Shown here one piece after another: positions 1 to 9,042 of a stretch of 64,000 nt of DNA. This stretch comes from Pseudoalteromonas shioyasakiensis (GTDB taxonomy: Bacteria; Pseudomonadota; Gammaproteobacteria; Enterobacterales; Alteromonadaceae). The notes beneath the pieces are model-generated. The model did not search any database, was not told the DNA's origin, and worked only from the letters and a program-made list of their open reading frames with translations. How positions within the stretch are numbered: position 1 is the first letter of the stretch; every line of letters begins with the position of its first letter. The translations under genes were made by a program, and so were the position numbers. Location: contig NZ_CP077770.1 of the NCBI RefSeq assembly GCF_019134595.1, forward strand, positions 3,344,501 to 3,408,500, written 5' to 3'.

Positions 1-1061
1 CATTCACTTGCCCCTTTTCTAAACTTTCTCATAAAGGTTAGTACTTTCCATATGTGGTTTATTAAATAGCTATAAACAAAAAACACCACTAAAAATACAA
101 GTAAGCTAACTGTTTCGCTTACCTGCTCTAGACAAATGCCTAAACACGTCATTAAAAGGGAAAGCCCAGAAATCAATAATAAGGTTTGTCTAGGAGTTGC
201 ACCTGCGCGCATAAATATATGGTGTAAATGTTCGCGATCAGGCTTAAAAGGAGAGTCACCCTTTCGGATTCTTCGGATCATGATTGCAGCCATATCAATT
301 AACGGTACAGCTATGATCCACAATGCTGTTACTGGTGCGAATGCGGGGGTTTTTGACTGTGTTCCGATGCATAACAGCCAGATAATAGTGAAGCCAATCA
401 ACATGCTTCCTGCATCACCCATAAATATTTTTTTATACTTTTTTATAGGCCAATTTAAGTTAAACATTAAATACGCAGTGATAGCTCCGACAAAAAACAC
501 ACATAAAATATACCAATCAATATTTGCGGTGAAGAGCAAAAAGGCTAACGCTGTGAAGGCTATCAACGATAAAAGACCAACTAAGCCATCAATACCATCA
601 ACCATATTAAAAGCATTAATACATCCAACGACTGCAAGAACTGTGAACACTACAGAGAAGTGCCCTAGCTCTATGTTCTGGAATGAAAATAAGTTACCAA
701 GTGATAGCAATTTATAATCCAGAAGAAATATCATTGCTAGAGCGATAGAAACTTGCACAAATAACCTTGGCTTAACCGATATATCTTTGTAATCATCAAT
801 AACGCCAATAGTTACCATCAGGCCAGATAACAAAACATAAGAGATGACTTCTAGGGTCATTGGAAAGAAAATTAAAACGCTTAGGCTTATTCCAATAAAG
901 ACACAAATTCCTCCAACTAGAGGGATTGATCCTTCATGGAGCTTTCTGTGATTTGGTCGATCAACTAGTCCAAATTTAAACGCAATTGGTTTTGCTAACC
1001 ATACTTGCAAGTAAGTGATCAAAAAAGCACTTAAAATAAAAGAAAAAATTTCAATTGGCAT
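1..1061 (-). CDS. wecA: WecA-type undecaprenyl-phosphate sugar-1-phosphate transferase, 3' end at window edge
   Basis: Integral membrane enzyme that would start a polysaccharide repeat unit by moving a HexNAc-1-phosphate from UDP-sugar to undecaprenyl phosphate. I translated the strand by hand: the frame is open from ATG at 1061 down to base 1, 353 codons plus two bases. Visible PNPT-family landmarks are an Asp pair at residues 89-90 (GVIDDYKD), NAFNMVDGIDGL at 149-160, FMGDAGSM at 213-220 and the HLHH motif at 278-281, among about ten hydrophobic segments. Family members are about 350-365 residues, so the gene is essentially complete; the last two bases in the window are TG and would be a stop if an A follows. 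It lies 116 bp downstream of a clear paralog on the same strand. No strong ribosome binding site is visible. Family assignment is firm; the sugar is unknown. Confidence 0.9.
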   Translation of the reverse strand, partial: MPIEIFSFILSAFLITYLQVWLAKPIAFKFGLVDRPNHRKLHEGSIPLVGGICVFIGISLSVLIFFPMTLEVISYVLLSGLMVTIGVIDDYKDISVKPRLFVQVSIALAMIFLLDYKLLSLGNLFSFQNIELGHFSVVFTVLAVVGCINAFNMVDGIDGLVGLLSLIAFTALAFLLFTANIDWYILCVFFVGAITAYLMFNLNWPIKKYKKIFMGDAGSMLIGFTIIWLLCIGTQSKTPAFAPVTALWIIAVPLIDMAAIMIRRIRKGDSPFKPDREHLHHIFMRAGATPRQTLLLISGLSLLMTCLGICLEQVSETVSLLVFLVVFFVYSYLINHIWKVLTFMRKFRKGASE

Positions 1062-1177
1062 TCGTTTAGTTAATCCGAGTGTGATAAATACAGAGCTGAA
1101 AAATCAGAGCATTGTAATACAAGAACGATACCCCGAGCAACTGAACCACCTAGAAACACAACTCGAGCAGATTAAAA

Positions 1178-2275
1178 TCAGGTATTTCTCTTCTTAATTA
1201 ATTTGGCTTGCCTATTAAATCTATAAATTTTAAACGAAAGCTTCCTTGTATATTTTAGTATGTTCCAAATATTACTTATAGCAGCGTAGTAAATAGAGAA
1301 CATTAGTAAAAAGCCAAAGAACATGACTGTCTCACTTAAGGCTTCCTTCTCCCCATAGATGCCAAATGAAGAAAAAATAAGGCTCATTAAAAATATTAAT
1401 AAAAGTACACTTCTAGGAGAAAGGCCTGCTTGAAGAAGAATATGGTGCAGATGCTGTCGGTCAGCTTGAAAAGGAGAACGACCGCTACGAATACGAGATA
1501 AAATTACCGCCGTCATGTCTAATAAAGGAACTGCTACTATCCACAAAGCTGTCACGGGTCTAAAACCGCTTTGCTCACCTTGAGTGTTAATGACAAGTAG
1601 CCAAACCACTGTAAACCCTATAAACATACTACCTGCATCGCCCATAAAAATTTTTCTATAGCGAGTACCAAATACACCTAAATTGAAAATTAAGTAAGGT
1701 ATCAATGAAAAGATTATTAGAATAGTAAATAAGTTTTCTTGATTTTTTATCGTAAGTAACAATGCAATTGATGACATTGTATTGATCGCCATTGCTCCAA
1801 GCAAACCATCTATACCATCGACCATATTAAATGCATTGATCATTGCGACAACGGCTATATAGGTGACCACAATGCCGAAAAAGCCTAAGTTCACATCACC
1901 GAATGAGAATAAATCGCCTAAATTCATTAAATAACTATCTATGGCGAAAATCATGAACGTGGCAATTAACAGTTGAAATGCAATGCGAAATCGAACACTT
2001 AAGTTATGCTTGTCATCAGCAACACCTAATATGACCATCAAGCCAGCTGCACATAAGTAGCTTAGTAGCTCAGAATCAATTGGTAGCCAAATACTGCTCG
2101 ATAGTACAACACTGCAAAAAACAGCAATGCCACCTATTAATGGTACATGCCCGTTATGTTGCTTACGGATACATGGTTTATCAACTAACTCAAAACGAAT
2201 TGCGAACGGTCTTAATACTTTTATAGCGGCTAGCGAAAAAGCAAAAGAACTCAAAACAGCTAAGAAAAAGTCCAT
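1178..2275 (-). CDS. wecA: WecA-type undecaprenyl-phosphate sugar-1-phosphate transferase
   Basis: A 365-residue PNPT-family membrane enzyme expected to load HexNAc-1-phosphate (GlcNAc in E. coli WecA) onto undecaprenyl phosphate at the inner membrane, the first step of O-antigen-type synthesis. Landmarks are the catalytic Asp pair at 87-88 (GVADDKHN), NAFNMVDGIDGL at 147-158, FMGDAGSMF at 210-218 and HLHH at 275-278; the C-terminus is a basic cytoplasmic tail. It is transcribed away from the wzz operon, with 352 bp between the two starts, and is followed by the paralog at 1-1061. Together with Wzz, Wzy and Wzx in the same 12 kb this makes a complete Wzy-pathway core. The donor sugar cannot be read from sequence. 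Confidence 0.93.
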   Translation of the reverse strand: MDFFLAVLSSFAFSLAAIKVLRPFAIRFELVDKPCIRKQHNGHVPLIGGIAVFCSVVLSSSIWLPIDSELLSYLCAAGLMVILGVADDKHNLSVRFRIAFQLLIATFMIFAIDSYLMNLGDLFSFGDVNLGFFGIVVTYIAVVAMINAFNMVDGIDGLLGAMAINTMSSIALLLTIKNQENLFTILIIFSLIPYLIFNLGVFGTRYRKIFMGDAGSMFIGFTVVWLLVINTQGEQSGFRPVTALWIVAVPLLDMTAVILSRIRSGRSPFQADRQHLHHILLQAGLSPRSVLLLIFLMSLIFSSFGIYGEKEALSETVMFFGFLLMFSIYYAAISNIWNILKYTRKLSFKIYRFNRQAKLIKKRNT

Positions 2276-2627
2276 ATTTCCCCCGCACCAACATTCCTTG
2301 GTACATTAAAAAGGTTAAACACAATACAAAATCTAATTACTAACGGTATGTGAACATAAAAAGTGTAAACATTTTGTAGTTATTGACGGTGAATTTGTAA
2401 ACGCGTAACACTTTTGCAATTCATTTTAGCAGATGCTTTTTGTTTATCCACTTGCTCTGAAAGATAGATGACTATTAATTTTAGAAGCATGCGGCTACTT
2501 TAAATTTTTACGCTTCCTATAATACATAATTCAATTAGTGTTTGAGTTGCTACTAGTAACCGCTAGAAAGTTAGGTATAATTCGCAGGCTAAAATATCTA
2601 TTATTTTTTCCATAAGGTTTTGAAAAA
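2276..2627. promoter_or_regulatory. Divergent promoter region between wecA and wzz
   Basis: A 352-bp AT-rich gap with no convincing coding frame. For the rightward operon a TATAAT hexamer sits at 2576-2581, preceded by GG in an extended -10 context, about 47 bp before the wzz ATG; no good -35 matches it. I looked for a JUMPstart/ops element (GGCGGTAGCGT), usual in long O-antigen operons, and did not see one. The leftward wecA promoter was not resolved. Confidence 0.4.
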
Positions 2628-3533
2628 ATGCTCAATAATGAAGCTGCTCATAATACAGTCTCTCCCCCGGAATTAGGTGAGATCCTCGCCTCTCTATGGT
2701 CTTTCAAAATCTACATAATTATTATTTGTTTTGTTGCTGGTTTGGCTTCTATTTACGTTGCTATTAATACACCCAATGTTTATCGTTCTGAAGCATTACT
2801 CGCACCTACTGAAGACCTTCAAGGCAAGAGCAATGAAATGAGTAGCCAGTTGGATGGCTTAGCCACTTTAGCTGGCTTAGGTAGCTTAGATAGTAAAGGT
2901 TTTAAAACAGAAGTTGCACAAGCTAAAATCCTCACAAAAGAGTTTTTATATCGGTTTATCACTGAGCATGAGCTTATCTTAGATATTTTAGCTGTTAAAA
3001 GCTGGAATCGAGATAGCAAGGAAGTAACTTATGATGATGAAGTTTATGATGCCGAAACTAAGAAGTTTATCCTTCCTGATGACTTAAGCCTAGAATGGTT
3101 AACATATAAAGTTATGAGTGAGAACCTAATCATAGATAAGGTTCGTGGTGGCTTTATTAGTATTTCTTATGAGCATCCATCTCCTATAGTTGCCCAGTAT
3201 GTTGTTGAGAATGTTGTTAAAGATATCAACAACCAGATGCAAAACTTTGATATTGAACAGTCTAATAAAAGCATTAAATACTTAGAAGAAAAACTGCTGC
3301 AAACCAACATTGCTGACATGCAGGCTATGTTTTATCGTTTGATTGAAGAACAAATTAAAAATAAAATGCTTACTGAGATTAAAAGCGAGTACATTTTCAC
3401 AACATTAGACCCTGCCATTGTAGCTGAGGAAAAGTCGGGTCCTCGTCGCGTTTTAATCATTATTGTTAGTGTTTTATTAGCTGGTATTTTTGGTTGTTTT
3501 ATTGGCTTAATTCGCTTTTACAGAGGCCGTTAA
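2628..3533 (+). CDS. wzz: Wzz-type polysaccharide chain-length determinant
   Basis: Inner-membrane polysaccharide co-polymerase that sets the modal length of the polymer made by Wzy. The 301-residue protein has the Wzz layout: a short cytoplasmic N-terminus, a transmembrane helix at about 28-48, a long periplasmic domain with a helical stretch near 215-260, and a second transmembrane helix at about 276-294 ending in a basic tail. No Walker motifs or C-terminal tyrosine kinase domain are present, so it is a Wzz (O-antigen) rather than a Wzc (capsule) regulator. First gene of a rightward operon; the next gene starts one base after its stop. Confidence 0.88.
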   Translation: MLNNEAAHNTVSPPELGEILASLWSFKIYIIIICFVAGLASIYVAINTPNVYRSEALLAPTEDLQGKSNEMSSQLDGLATLAGLGSLDSKGFKTEVAQAKILTKEFLYRFITEHELILDILAVKSWNRDSKEVTYDDEVYDAETKKFILPDDLSLEWLTYKVMSENLIIDKVRGGFISISYEHPSPIVAQYVVENVVKDINNQMQNFDIEQSNKSIKYLEEKLLQTNIADMQAMFYRLIEEQIKNKMLTEIKSEYIFTTLDPAIVAEEKSGPRRVLIIIVSVLLAGIFGCFIGLIRFYRGR

Positions 3534-3534
3534 G

Positions 3535-4362
3535 TTGTTACCACTCATCACTATTTATATGCCAACACAAAACCGAATTAAGTGTTTAAAAAGAGCTGTG
3601 ATGAGTGTCTTGAACCAAGACTATGTGAATTGGCAGCTAATTATTGTAAATGACGGTTCATCTGATGATACTAAAGTGTATTTAGATGATTTGGCTCAGA
3701 CTGACTCTCGCATTGTTGTTTTTCATAATGAAACCTCTTTAGGTGCATGTGCTGCACGTAATCTTGCTATCGAAGCTGCTAAAGGAGAATTTATTACAGG
3801 TTTAGACGATGATGATGAATTTACGCCTGAACGCCTATCCTACTTCATTGCGAATTGGAGCGATGAATACAGTTCTCTTTGTACACCAGTCATTGTTTGC
3901 AAAAATGAAAAACAGACAGCACATAACTATTTTATAGGTAAACTCTCTTTTGAAGACTTATTAGTCGTTAATAAAGTTGGTAATCAATTGTTCTGTAAGA
4001 CTTCAGACATAAGAGCTATAAATGGTTTTGACGTTTCTTTTAAAGCGTGGCAGGATTATGACACTTGGCTACGATTTTTTCAGAAATTCGGAACAGGTTT
4101 AAAGCTAGAAAAAGCAACATACCTTCAGTACGAAGAGCAAAGTAGCGTTAGTATTACACGTTCATCGAACCGCTTAATCGGCTTTCAACAGTTTTTTGCT
4201 AAACATGCGCATGTAATGTCAACAAAGCAAAAAAACGCAATGCTCTGCTGGAAGGCTATTATTTTAGGCAAATGGGTCCCATTAAGATTATTAATAAAGT
4301 CGCATTGTGATATTTACAAATACTCTGTCTTACACAACATCAAAGTTCTTTTAGGGAAATAG
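3535..4362 (+). CDS. Family 2 glycosyltransferase
   Basis: Cytoplasmic inverting GT-A glycosyltransferase that would add one sugar to the lipid-linked repeat unit. The start of the fold (LITIYMPTQNR, residues 4-14), the nucleotide-binding VNDGSSDD at 38-45 and the metal-binding DxD region LDDDDE at 90-95 are typical of GT2. The chosen start is TTG at 3535, because the first beta strand would be cut by using the ATG at 3559; an AGAGG lies in the end of wzz just upstream. At 275 residues it is compact, with no membrane segment. Donor and acceptor are unknown. Translationally coupled to wzz by position. Confidence 0.85.
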   Translation: MLPLITIYMPTQNRIKCLKRAVMSVLNQDYVNWQLIIVNDGSSDDTKVYLDDLAQTDSRIVVFHNETSLGACAARNLAIEAAKGEFITGLDDDDEFTPERLSYFIANWSDEYSSLCTPVIVCKNEKQTAHNYFIGKLSFEDLLVVNKVGNQLFCKTSDIRAINGFDVSFKAWQDYDTWLRFFQKFGTGLKLEKATYLQYEEQSSVSITRSSNRLIGFQQFFAKHAHVMSTKQKNAMLCWKAIILGKWVPLRLLIKSHCDIYKYSVLHNIKVLLGK

Positions 4363-4368
4363 CGACTG

Positions 4369-5421
4369 ATGCATATCGCTTTTGTTTTAGAAGACTTTAC
4401 TCTTGGTGGCGTCGAACGTGTCTCCGAAAAGCTGATCTCTGCTTTAAACAACCACTACGGGTATACTATCACTATCATTTGTGAATACGATCAGGGTGAT
4501 CTCAAAGATACTTTTCACCAGCTTGGCCCTGTTTTTACCTTAGGGGGGCGCAGTAGGCTCCTCCGATTTAAAAATATTTGTGCGCAATTGCAGCCAGATC
4601 TTGTTGTTTTCACCAAAGGCGGGCTTTCTCGTTACGGTTTGATGCTCTCTTCTTCTACCCCGAAAGTAGCTGTACAACATGTACCTATAAATCTTCCAGA
4701 TCAAAGTGCATTTAAGAATCTATTCCGCCGAGTTGGTGCATCAATACTGTTCAGAACTTTAGATAAAGTCATCTGTGTTTCTGAGGGAATTTTAAACAAC
4801 TTGCAACAACTTAAAGTAATTGGTGCAGATAAGGGTCTCTGTATTTATAACCCAGTTCTCGATCAACATATCAAAAAGCTAGCTGCTGAAGATGTAGAAT
4901 ATGAAGATTATTTTGTGTGTGTTGGCCGGTTGCACTTCCAAAAGGGTTACGACCTTTTAATTAAAGCAGTAACACAAGCTAAGCAGGCAACTCCTTCTCT
5001 TAAAGTCATCATTATTGGTAATGGCCCCGATGAGAGAAAGTTAAAACATCAAATTGCTCAATCTGATTTAGCCGATACCATTTTATTACATGGAACAACC
5101 GATAACCCGTATAAATATATCGCACATGCAAAAGGTATACTTTTACCTTCACGCTGGGAAGGAATGCCAACTGTTTTAGTTGAAGCTGCTTATTTAGATA
5201 CACCGATTGTTGCCTTTGATTGTCGTTATGGGCCTAAAGAGCTTACAGGACAAGGTCAACTTGGCTACTTAGTCGAGTTCTTAGATGTTGATACATTCGC
5301 AGAAAAGATAGTTGCCCTCGAGTTGAATAAAGCCCCTAAGTTACCCTCGCCAAATGTGGATTGTTTTTCATTAGAAGCAGCAGCTTCTCATTACCATAAT
5401 CTATTTAAATCATTATTATGA
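4369..5421 (+). CDS. Family 4 glycosyltransferase
   Basis: Retaining GT-B glycosyltransferase, 350 residues, expected to extend the lipid-linked oligosaccharide in the cytoplasm. The N-terminal LGGVERV (residues 12-18) is the acceptor-side glycine loop of GT4 enzymes. The C-terminal domain has the donor-binding stretch from VGRL (185) through IIGNGPDERKL (about 215-225) to the E-x7-E motif, EGMPTVLVE at 264-272. It sits between the GT2 gene and the GT26 gene and overlaps the latter's start by 4 bp, so it belongs to the same operon. Linkage and sugar cannot be inferred. Confidence 0.88.
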   Translation: MHIAFVLEDFTLGGVERVSEKLISALNNHYGYTITIICEYDQGDLKDTFHQLGPVFTLGGRSRLLRFKNICAQLQPDLVVFTKGGLSRYGLMLSSSTPKVAVQHVPINLPDQSAFKNLFRRVGASILFRTLDKVICVSEGILNNLQQLKVIGADKGLCIYNPVLDQHIKKLAAEDVEYEDYFVCVGRLHFQKGYDLLIKAVTQAKQATPSLKVIIIGNGPDERKLKHQIAQSDLADTILLHGTTDNPYKYIAHAKGILLPSRWEGMPTVLVEAAYLDTPIVAFDCRYGPKELTGQGQLGYLVEFLDVDTFAEKIVALELNKAPKLPSPNVDCFSLEAAASHYHNLFKSLL

Positions 5422-6143
5422 ATAACAAATTGAATAAAAAGCTAAACTCAGGTGAGATTTTTGACCAAACGAGTGCTGAAGCTTTTGCAGCCGAAAATAA
5501 GATTGTCATATCTTTTCTAAACCCGTTTTCATATTATGAAGTGGCACAAGATGACGATCTAATAAATGGGGTTGATTACTACTTCTCTGATGGCTCGCTA
5601 CTGTGTCGTTTGCACAATTTGTTTCTTCCAAAAATTACCCGTGCAAGTTTCGACTATAGCTCAATAGCAGGTACTTTTTTAGAGTCTGTAGCGGCAAGTG
5701 GCAAGCGTATTGCTATCATAGGCGCGACTGAAGAAGAGAATACATTAGCGGTTGAAGTGCTAAAAAAGCAGTATCCAAATTTAAACGTTGTTTTCAATCG
5801 TAACGGGTATATTGATGATAATCAAAAGATTGCTAACGAGTTAAATGAGCTGCAAGTTGAAGTTGTATTAGTTGGTATGGGTACCCCTTATCAGGAACGC
5901 TTCTCTATTTTCTTGAAAGAACACTTAACATCTCCTGTAGTTATCATTACTTGTGGCGGTTTTTTAACACAAACATCAATCAAACCCGATTATTACCACC
6001 CTTTAGTAAAGAAGTTTGGCTTAAGGTGGCTTCAGCGTATCGTTATGCATAAGCATGTTCGCGACAGAGTTCTTAAGGTGTACCCTAAATTTATTTTTTC
6101 TTACCTCAAAACGATGATCAGGCAACATGCAACAAAAAAGTAA
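5418..6143 (+). CDS. WecG/TagA/CpsF-family (GT26) glycosyltransferase
   Basis: Members of this family transfer N-acetylmannosamine or its uronic acid to the undecaprenyl-PP-GlcNAc made by WecA (WecG in enterobacterial common antigen, TagA in teichoic acid). The 241-residue length is normal, with YYFSDGSLLCR near 54-64 and the diagnostic VGMGTPYQE at 152-160. Pairing with WecA in this locus suggests the second sugar is ManNAc-type, but that is inference from family. The start overlaps the previous gene (ATGA at 5418) and the end overlaps wzy by 17 bp, which points to coupled translation. Confidence 0.88.
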   Translation: MNNKLNKKLNSGEIFDQTSAEAFAAENKIVISFLNPFSYYEVAQDDDLINGVDYYFSDGSLLCRLHNLFLPKITRASFDYSSIAGTFLESVAASGKRIAIIGATEEENTLAVEVLKKQYPNLNVVFNRNGYIDDNQKIANELNELQVEVVLVGMGTPYQERFSIFLKEHLTSPVVIITCGGFLTQTSIKPDYYHPLVKKFGLRWLQRIVMHKHVRDRVLKVYPKFIFSYLKTMIRQHATKK

Positions 6144-7440
6144 AACGTTGATCAACTCAGCTCAGTGGCTAACTTTATCCACTGTTTTTATGCTGTGTTA
6201 TTGGCCTACCTATATTATTCCTGCTTTAGATGATCATACCGTCCAAAAAGTATACTTTTTTATCATGCTAGGCTATTTCCTGATTGTGACACTTGCTACA
6301 AGAACAACGATCAAAGTACCGAGTACGGCTTATGTGTACTTATTCCCTATTGTTGCCATGCTAATAACATTTTGTTTTAGTGTGCCCAACTTTTCATTTT
6401 TCCATATTTCAGTACTGGTAAAGCCCTTTTTACTCTTTTTGTTTGTGGTTTTTTTCTACTCATTATTTACCAGTCATTTTGATGCCATAAATAGCGATAA
6501 AATAAAAAAGGCACTGACTATCATCTTTGTAATGCAGCTTATTTTTATTCTGCTACAGATTGTGTTGGGCGACATTGATGTATTAATGCTTTTTAACTCA
6601 AAAAAAGTTTACGAAGGTTTTGGTTTTCGTGCTCCAGGTACATTTGATTGGGTTTATATAACCTGTTATTTCTTAACCTTTTTCTTGTCGGTATATATTA
6701 TCGAAGCATTCTTTGGTAAAAATAAGCTAATAGCTCTTACCTTCATTGCGTGTGCTTTTTTAGCAATATTTTTATCACAATCAAAAACAGGTTATTTAGC
6801 GACTATTATTATCGCATTTTACTTCACTTTTTTATCTGTCATCTTACGATTAGGAATAGCAACTAAGATTTTAATTAGTATGTTTACCTTGCTGGTACTA
6901 TTTATCGTCTTTGTTATTTATTTTGAAATCAACCTAGATTATGTCACACGCTTTCTGAGTTACCTGCTACAAGGTAAAATGGATGGCTCGACCTCAACAC
7001 GTACAAAGCAAACAATCATTGCCTTAAATGAAGGTTTTACCTATTGGTATAAAGGCTCTCCTTTAGCATTAGAGGGGCTCATAATTGAAAATACCTATTT
7101 AGATTATCTGTTTAGATACGGTTTATTTGGGCTAATAGCATTTATATCTATTATTGTTATTTTCTATAGTTATTCTCTTTCTGTTTGTATTAATGCAAAC
7201 AAGTTATACCGTAAAGGTTTATTGAACTTTCAAATGTTCCAGCTTAGTGTTGGCTGTCATATGACCTTTTTTGCTGCATCGTTATATTCTTTTACAGGCA
7301 CGCCAATCGATGCTTACCGCTCCGCTTTGTGGTCTTGCTTTGTTATTTCTTTATCTTCTTATATTAATACTTTAATTAAGAGGCAATCTAGACTTTTAAG
7401 TGATTCTTCAAGGCCTGAAATAACGACACCACAAAAATAA
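6127..7440 (+). CDS. wzy: Wzy-like O-antigen polymerase
   Basis: Polytopic inner-membrane protein, 437 residues, almost entirely hydrophobic with roughly 11-12 predicted transmembrane helices. A larger hydrophilic loop in the second half (about residues 275-320) contains several Arg and Lys residues, as in Wzy/WaaL-type proteins. Wzy joins undecaprenyl-linked repeat units in the periplasm. Sequence conservation is poor in this family, so the call rests on topology and on position among wzz, three glycosyltransferase genes and, on the other strand, wzx. WaaL ligase is the main alternative, but ligases usually sit with lipid A-core genes. Confidence 0.78.
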   Translation: MQQKSKTLINSAQWLTLSTVFMLCYWPTYIIPALDDHTVQKVYFFIMLGYFLIVTLATRTTIKVPSTAYVYLFPIVAMLITFCFSVPNFSFFHISVLVKPFLLFLFVVFFYSLFTSHFDAINSDKIKKALTIIFVMQLIFILLQIVLGDIDVLMLFNSKKVYEGFGFRAPGTFDWVYITCYFLTFFLSVYIIEAFFGKNKLIALTFIACAFLAIFLSQSKTGYLATIIIAFYFTFLSVILRLGIATKILISMFTLLVLFIVFVIYFEINLDYVTRFLSYLLQGKMDGSTSTRTKQTIIALNEGFTYWYKGSPLALEGLIIENTYLDYLFRYGLFGLIAFISIIVIFYSYSLSVCINANKLYRKGLLNFQMFQLSVGCHMTFFAASLYSFTGTPIDAYRSALWSCFVISLSSYINTLIKRQSRLLSDSSRPEITTPQK

Positions 7441-7460
7441 GCAATTCATATTTAAACTCG

Positions 7461-7498
7461 TTGGCAAGCTAGCTTTTAACTGTCAGTATGCTTGCCAA
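7461..7498 (+). terminator. Possible terminator hairpin after wzy
   Basis: A perfect 9-bp inverted repeat, TTGGCAAGC at 7461-7469 and GCTTGCCAA at 7490-7498, with a 20-base loop and followed by AAAAAA rather than a T-run on the + strand. The long loop and lack of U-tract make it a weak terminator candidate; it may instead stabilise the 3' end of the polysaccharide transcript. Confidence 0.4.
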
Positions 7499-7606
7499 AA
7501 AACGTCCCATTCCCTACAGTCCCCATTACGTTTACAATATAACGTTTATTACATCAGATACTTTACTAGCTTGTTCAATAAAAGTATTTCTCCGAAGGAT
7601 ACCCCA

Positions 7607-9001
7607 ATGCTTAATTTTAAAAGCGCTTTTTTCCTTATAACACTCTTTATGTTTCTGTTCGGATGCAACAGTAAAACTCAAGAGCAAGACACTCAAAAAG
7701 TTGAGAACCAAGAAGTCACAACCCCACCTTCGCCTTTAACACTTATTCCTGAAACAAGGATAAATGATAATGAGACCATATTTACCATAGACGAGTCGAA
7801 TAGAGCAGGATGGTGGAAGCCCATTACTAGTAATGATAAAACGTTGTTCGTGGCGTTCAATAGCTTAGGGCCAGAGAGCTCTCACTGTGAAGATAATAGT
7901 ACACACCATATTACTGTTGCATATAAAAGCGAACAGCAAAGCTGGCAATATTTAAGCGCTCAAACAAGCAAGTATTTATGGAACAAATGCGATAACAATG
8001 GACACAAGCAACCTACCATTGCTGTGGATGGTAATGATGTTATTCATCTTTGGGCTGATATGCATAATGACAAAGATGGTTGCTGCTATTTTAATAATTC
8101 AGACTCTCACGATAAACTTGCACTACAAAATGATTTTAAAGGCAGAGGTAGATTTACTTACCCAATCGCTGATACCTCACCTAGCGGTGATATTTACTTA
8201 GTTTTAAGAAACCTACCCAATATAAACCCAGGTGATGATTCAGTGAATTATGAAGGCGCTGGAGAGTTATATTTATGGGAGCACAATCTAAAAAAATGGA
8301 GTAAGGCGGGCACTTTTGCTGAAAACACTCAACGCTTACAAGGCTTTAATGCTCCCGTTTACCCTGATGATGTTTATGTAGACTCACAAGGAATTGTGCA
8401 TATTTTATGGCAATGGTCTTTAAAAACAACCGATGCTAAGAGGTACTATGGCAGCTACATAACTTATCATGAAAGTGATCGCTCTTTCTATGCAGCAGAC
8501 GGTTCACTACTTTCAACACCAATATCTTTGGCGTCAAGGCATACTATTCCAAACTTAGTTTATGAAGATTCCATCCCTTATAGTGGTACATTCATTCAAA
8601 CTGCAAAATTAATCGTTGATGATAATTATTGTTCACCATGTATAGCCTATAGGACAATTACTGAAACTCAGCATCAGGTTCGCTTTACCCGCTGGGTGGA
8701 AGGTCAATGGAGTGAGCCTGAGATTGCTTTCTCAACAAGTGATAGCATCACTTCTGCTACATTGGATATTTCAGTTGATCAATTAGCTGTAGCGATTTAT
8801 TACGCAGTAAAAGATGAGGGTGCTTTTGTAGCAAGACGAGAACTTAATGGCCTTAATTGGACTAGTGAACTTTTGCAGCCAAGTTCAGCACAAGATATTC
8901 GCCTGTCAGTCACAAATTATGCAGATAAGATAGTTTTATACCTAAGTAACTTGGTCAATGAAGATAAGCGCTCTGAACTAACTATACAGCCTATCGAATA
9001 A
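7607..9001 (+). CDS. Lipoprotein with BNR_4-like beta-propeller (possible polysaccharide-active enzyme)
   Basis: The start is placed at ATG 7607, because GAAGGA at 7594-7599 gives good spacing and the protein then begins with a lipoprotein signal ending in LFGC (Cys20); an upstream TTG at 7571 would bury this signal. The 464-residue product has a short charged linker after the cysteine, then repeated aromatic blades. The signatures GHKQPTIAVDGND...IHLWADMHN and FTYPIADTSPSGDIYL resemble BNR_4 repeat proteins, a group that includes ulvan-type polysaccharide lyases and uncharacterised surface proteins. It follows the polysaccharide operon with a 166-bp gap, so it may trim or bind the polymer made by the neighbours. 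Catalytic residues cannot be assigned, so a lyase function is only a suggestion. Confidence 0.6.
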   Translation: MLNFKSAFFLITLFMFLFGCNSKTQEQDTQKVENQEVTTPPSPLTLIPETRINDNETIFTIDESNRAGWWKPITSNDKTLFVAFNSLGPESSHCEDNSTHHITVAYKSEQQSWQYLSAQTSKYLWNKCDNNGHKQPTIAVDGNDVIHLWADMHNDKDGCCYFNNSDSHDKLALQNDFKGRGRFTYPIADTSPSGDIYLVLRNLPNINPGDDSVNYEGAGELYLWEHNLKKWSKAGTFAENTQRLQGFNAPVYPDDVYVDSQGIVHILWQWSLKTTDAKRYYGSYITYHESDRSFYAADGSLLSTPISLASRHTIPNLVYEDSIPYSGTFIQTAKLIVDDNYCSPCIAYRTITETQHQVRFTRWVEGQWSEPEIAFSTSDSITSATLDISVDQLAVAIYYAVKDEGAFVARRELNGLNWTSELLQPSSAQDIRLSVTNYADKIVLYLSNLVNEDKRSELTIQPIE

Positions 9002-9014
9002 TTATATTTTTACC

Positions 9015-9042
9015 TAATTGAGTCTATTACTAGGCTCAATTA
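9015..9042. terminator. Possible bidirectional terminator between convergent genes
   Basis: An inverted repeat AATTGAG (9016-9022) and CTCAATT (9035-9041) with a 12-base loop lies where the lipoprotein gene and wzx converge. The stem is AT-rich and the flanking T-runs are short, so termination is plausible but weak. It overlaps the stop codon of wzx. Confidence 0.4.

Noticed and set aside
136..717. A 193-codon open frame on the + strand
   Set aside because: It is the exact antisense of a conserved WecA-type gene on the - strand, whose motifs are clear.
1..1061. Possibility that the left WecA gene is a pseudogene
   Set aside because: Hand translation shows an unbroken frame with all catalytic motifs; it only lacks a stop codon because the window ends.
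2276..2627. JUMPstart/ops element before the polysaccharide operon
   Set aside because: No GGCGGTAGC-like sequence was found on either strand in this gap.
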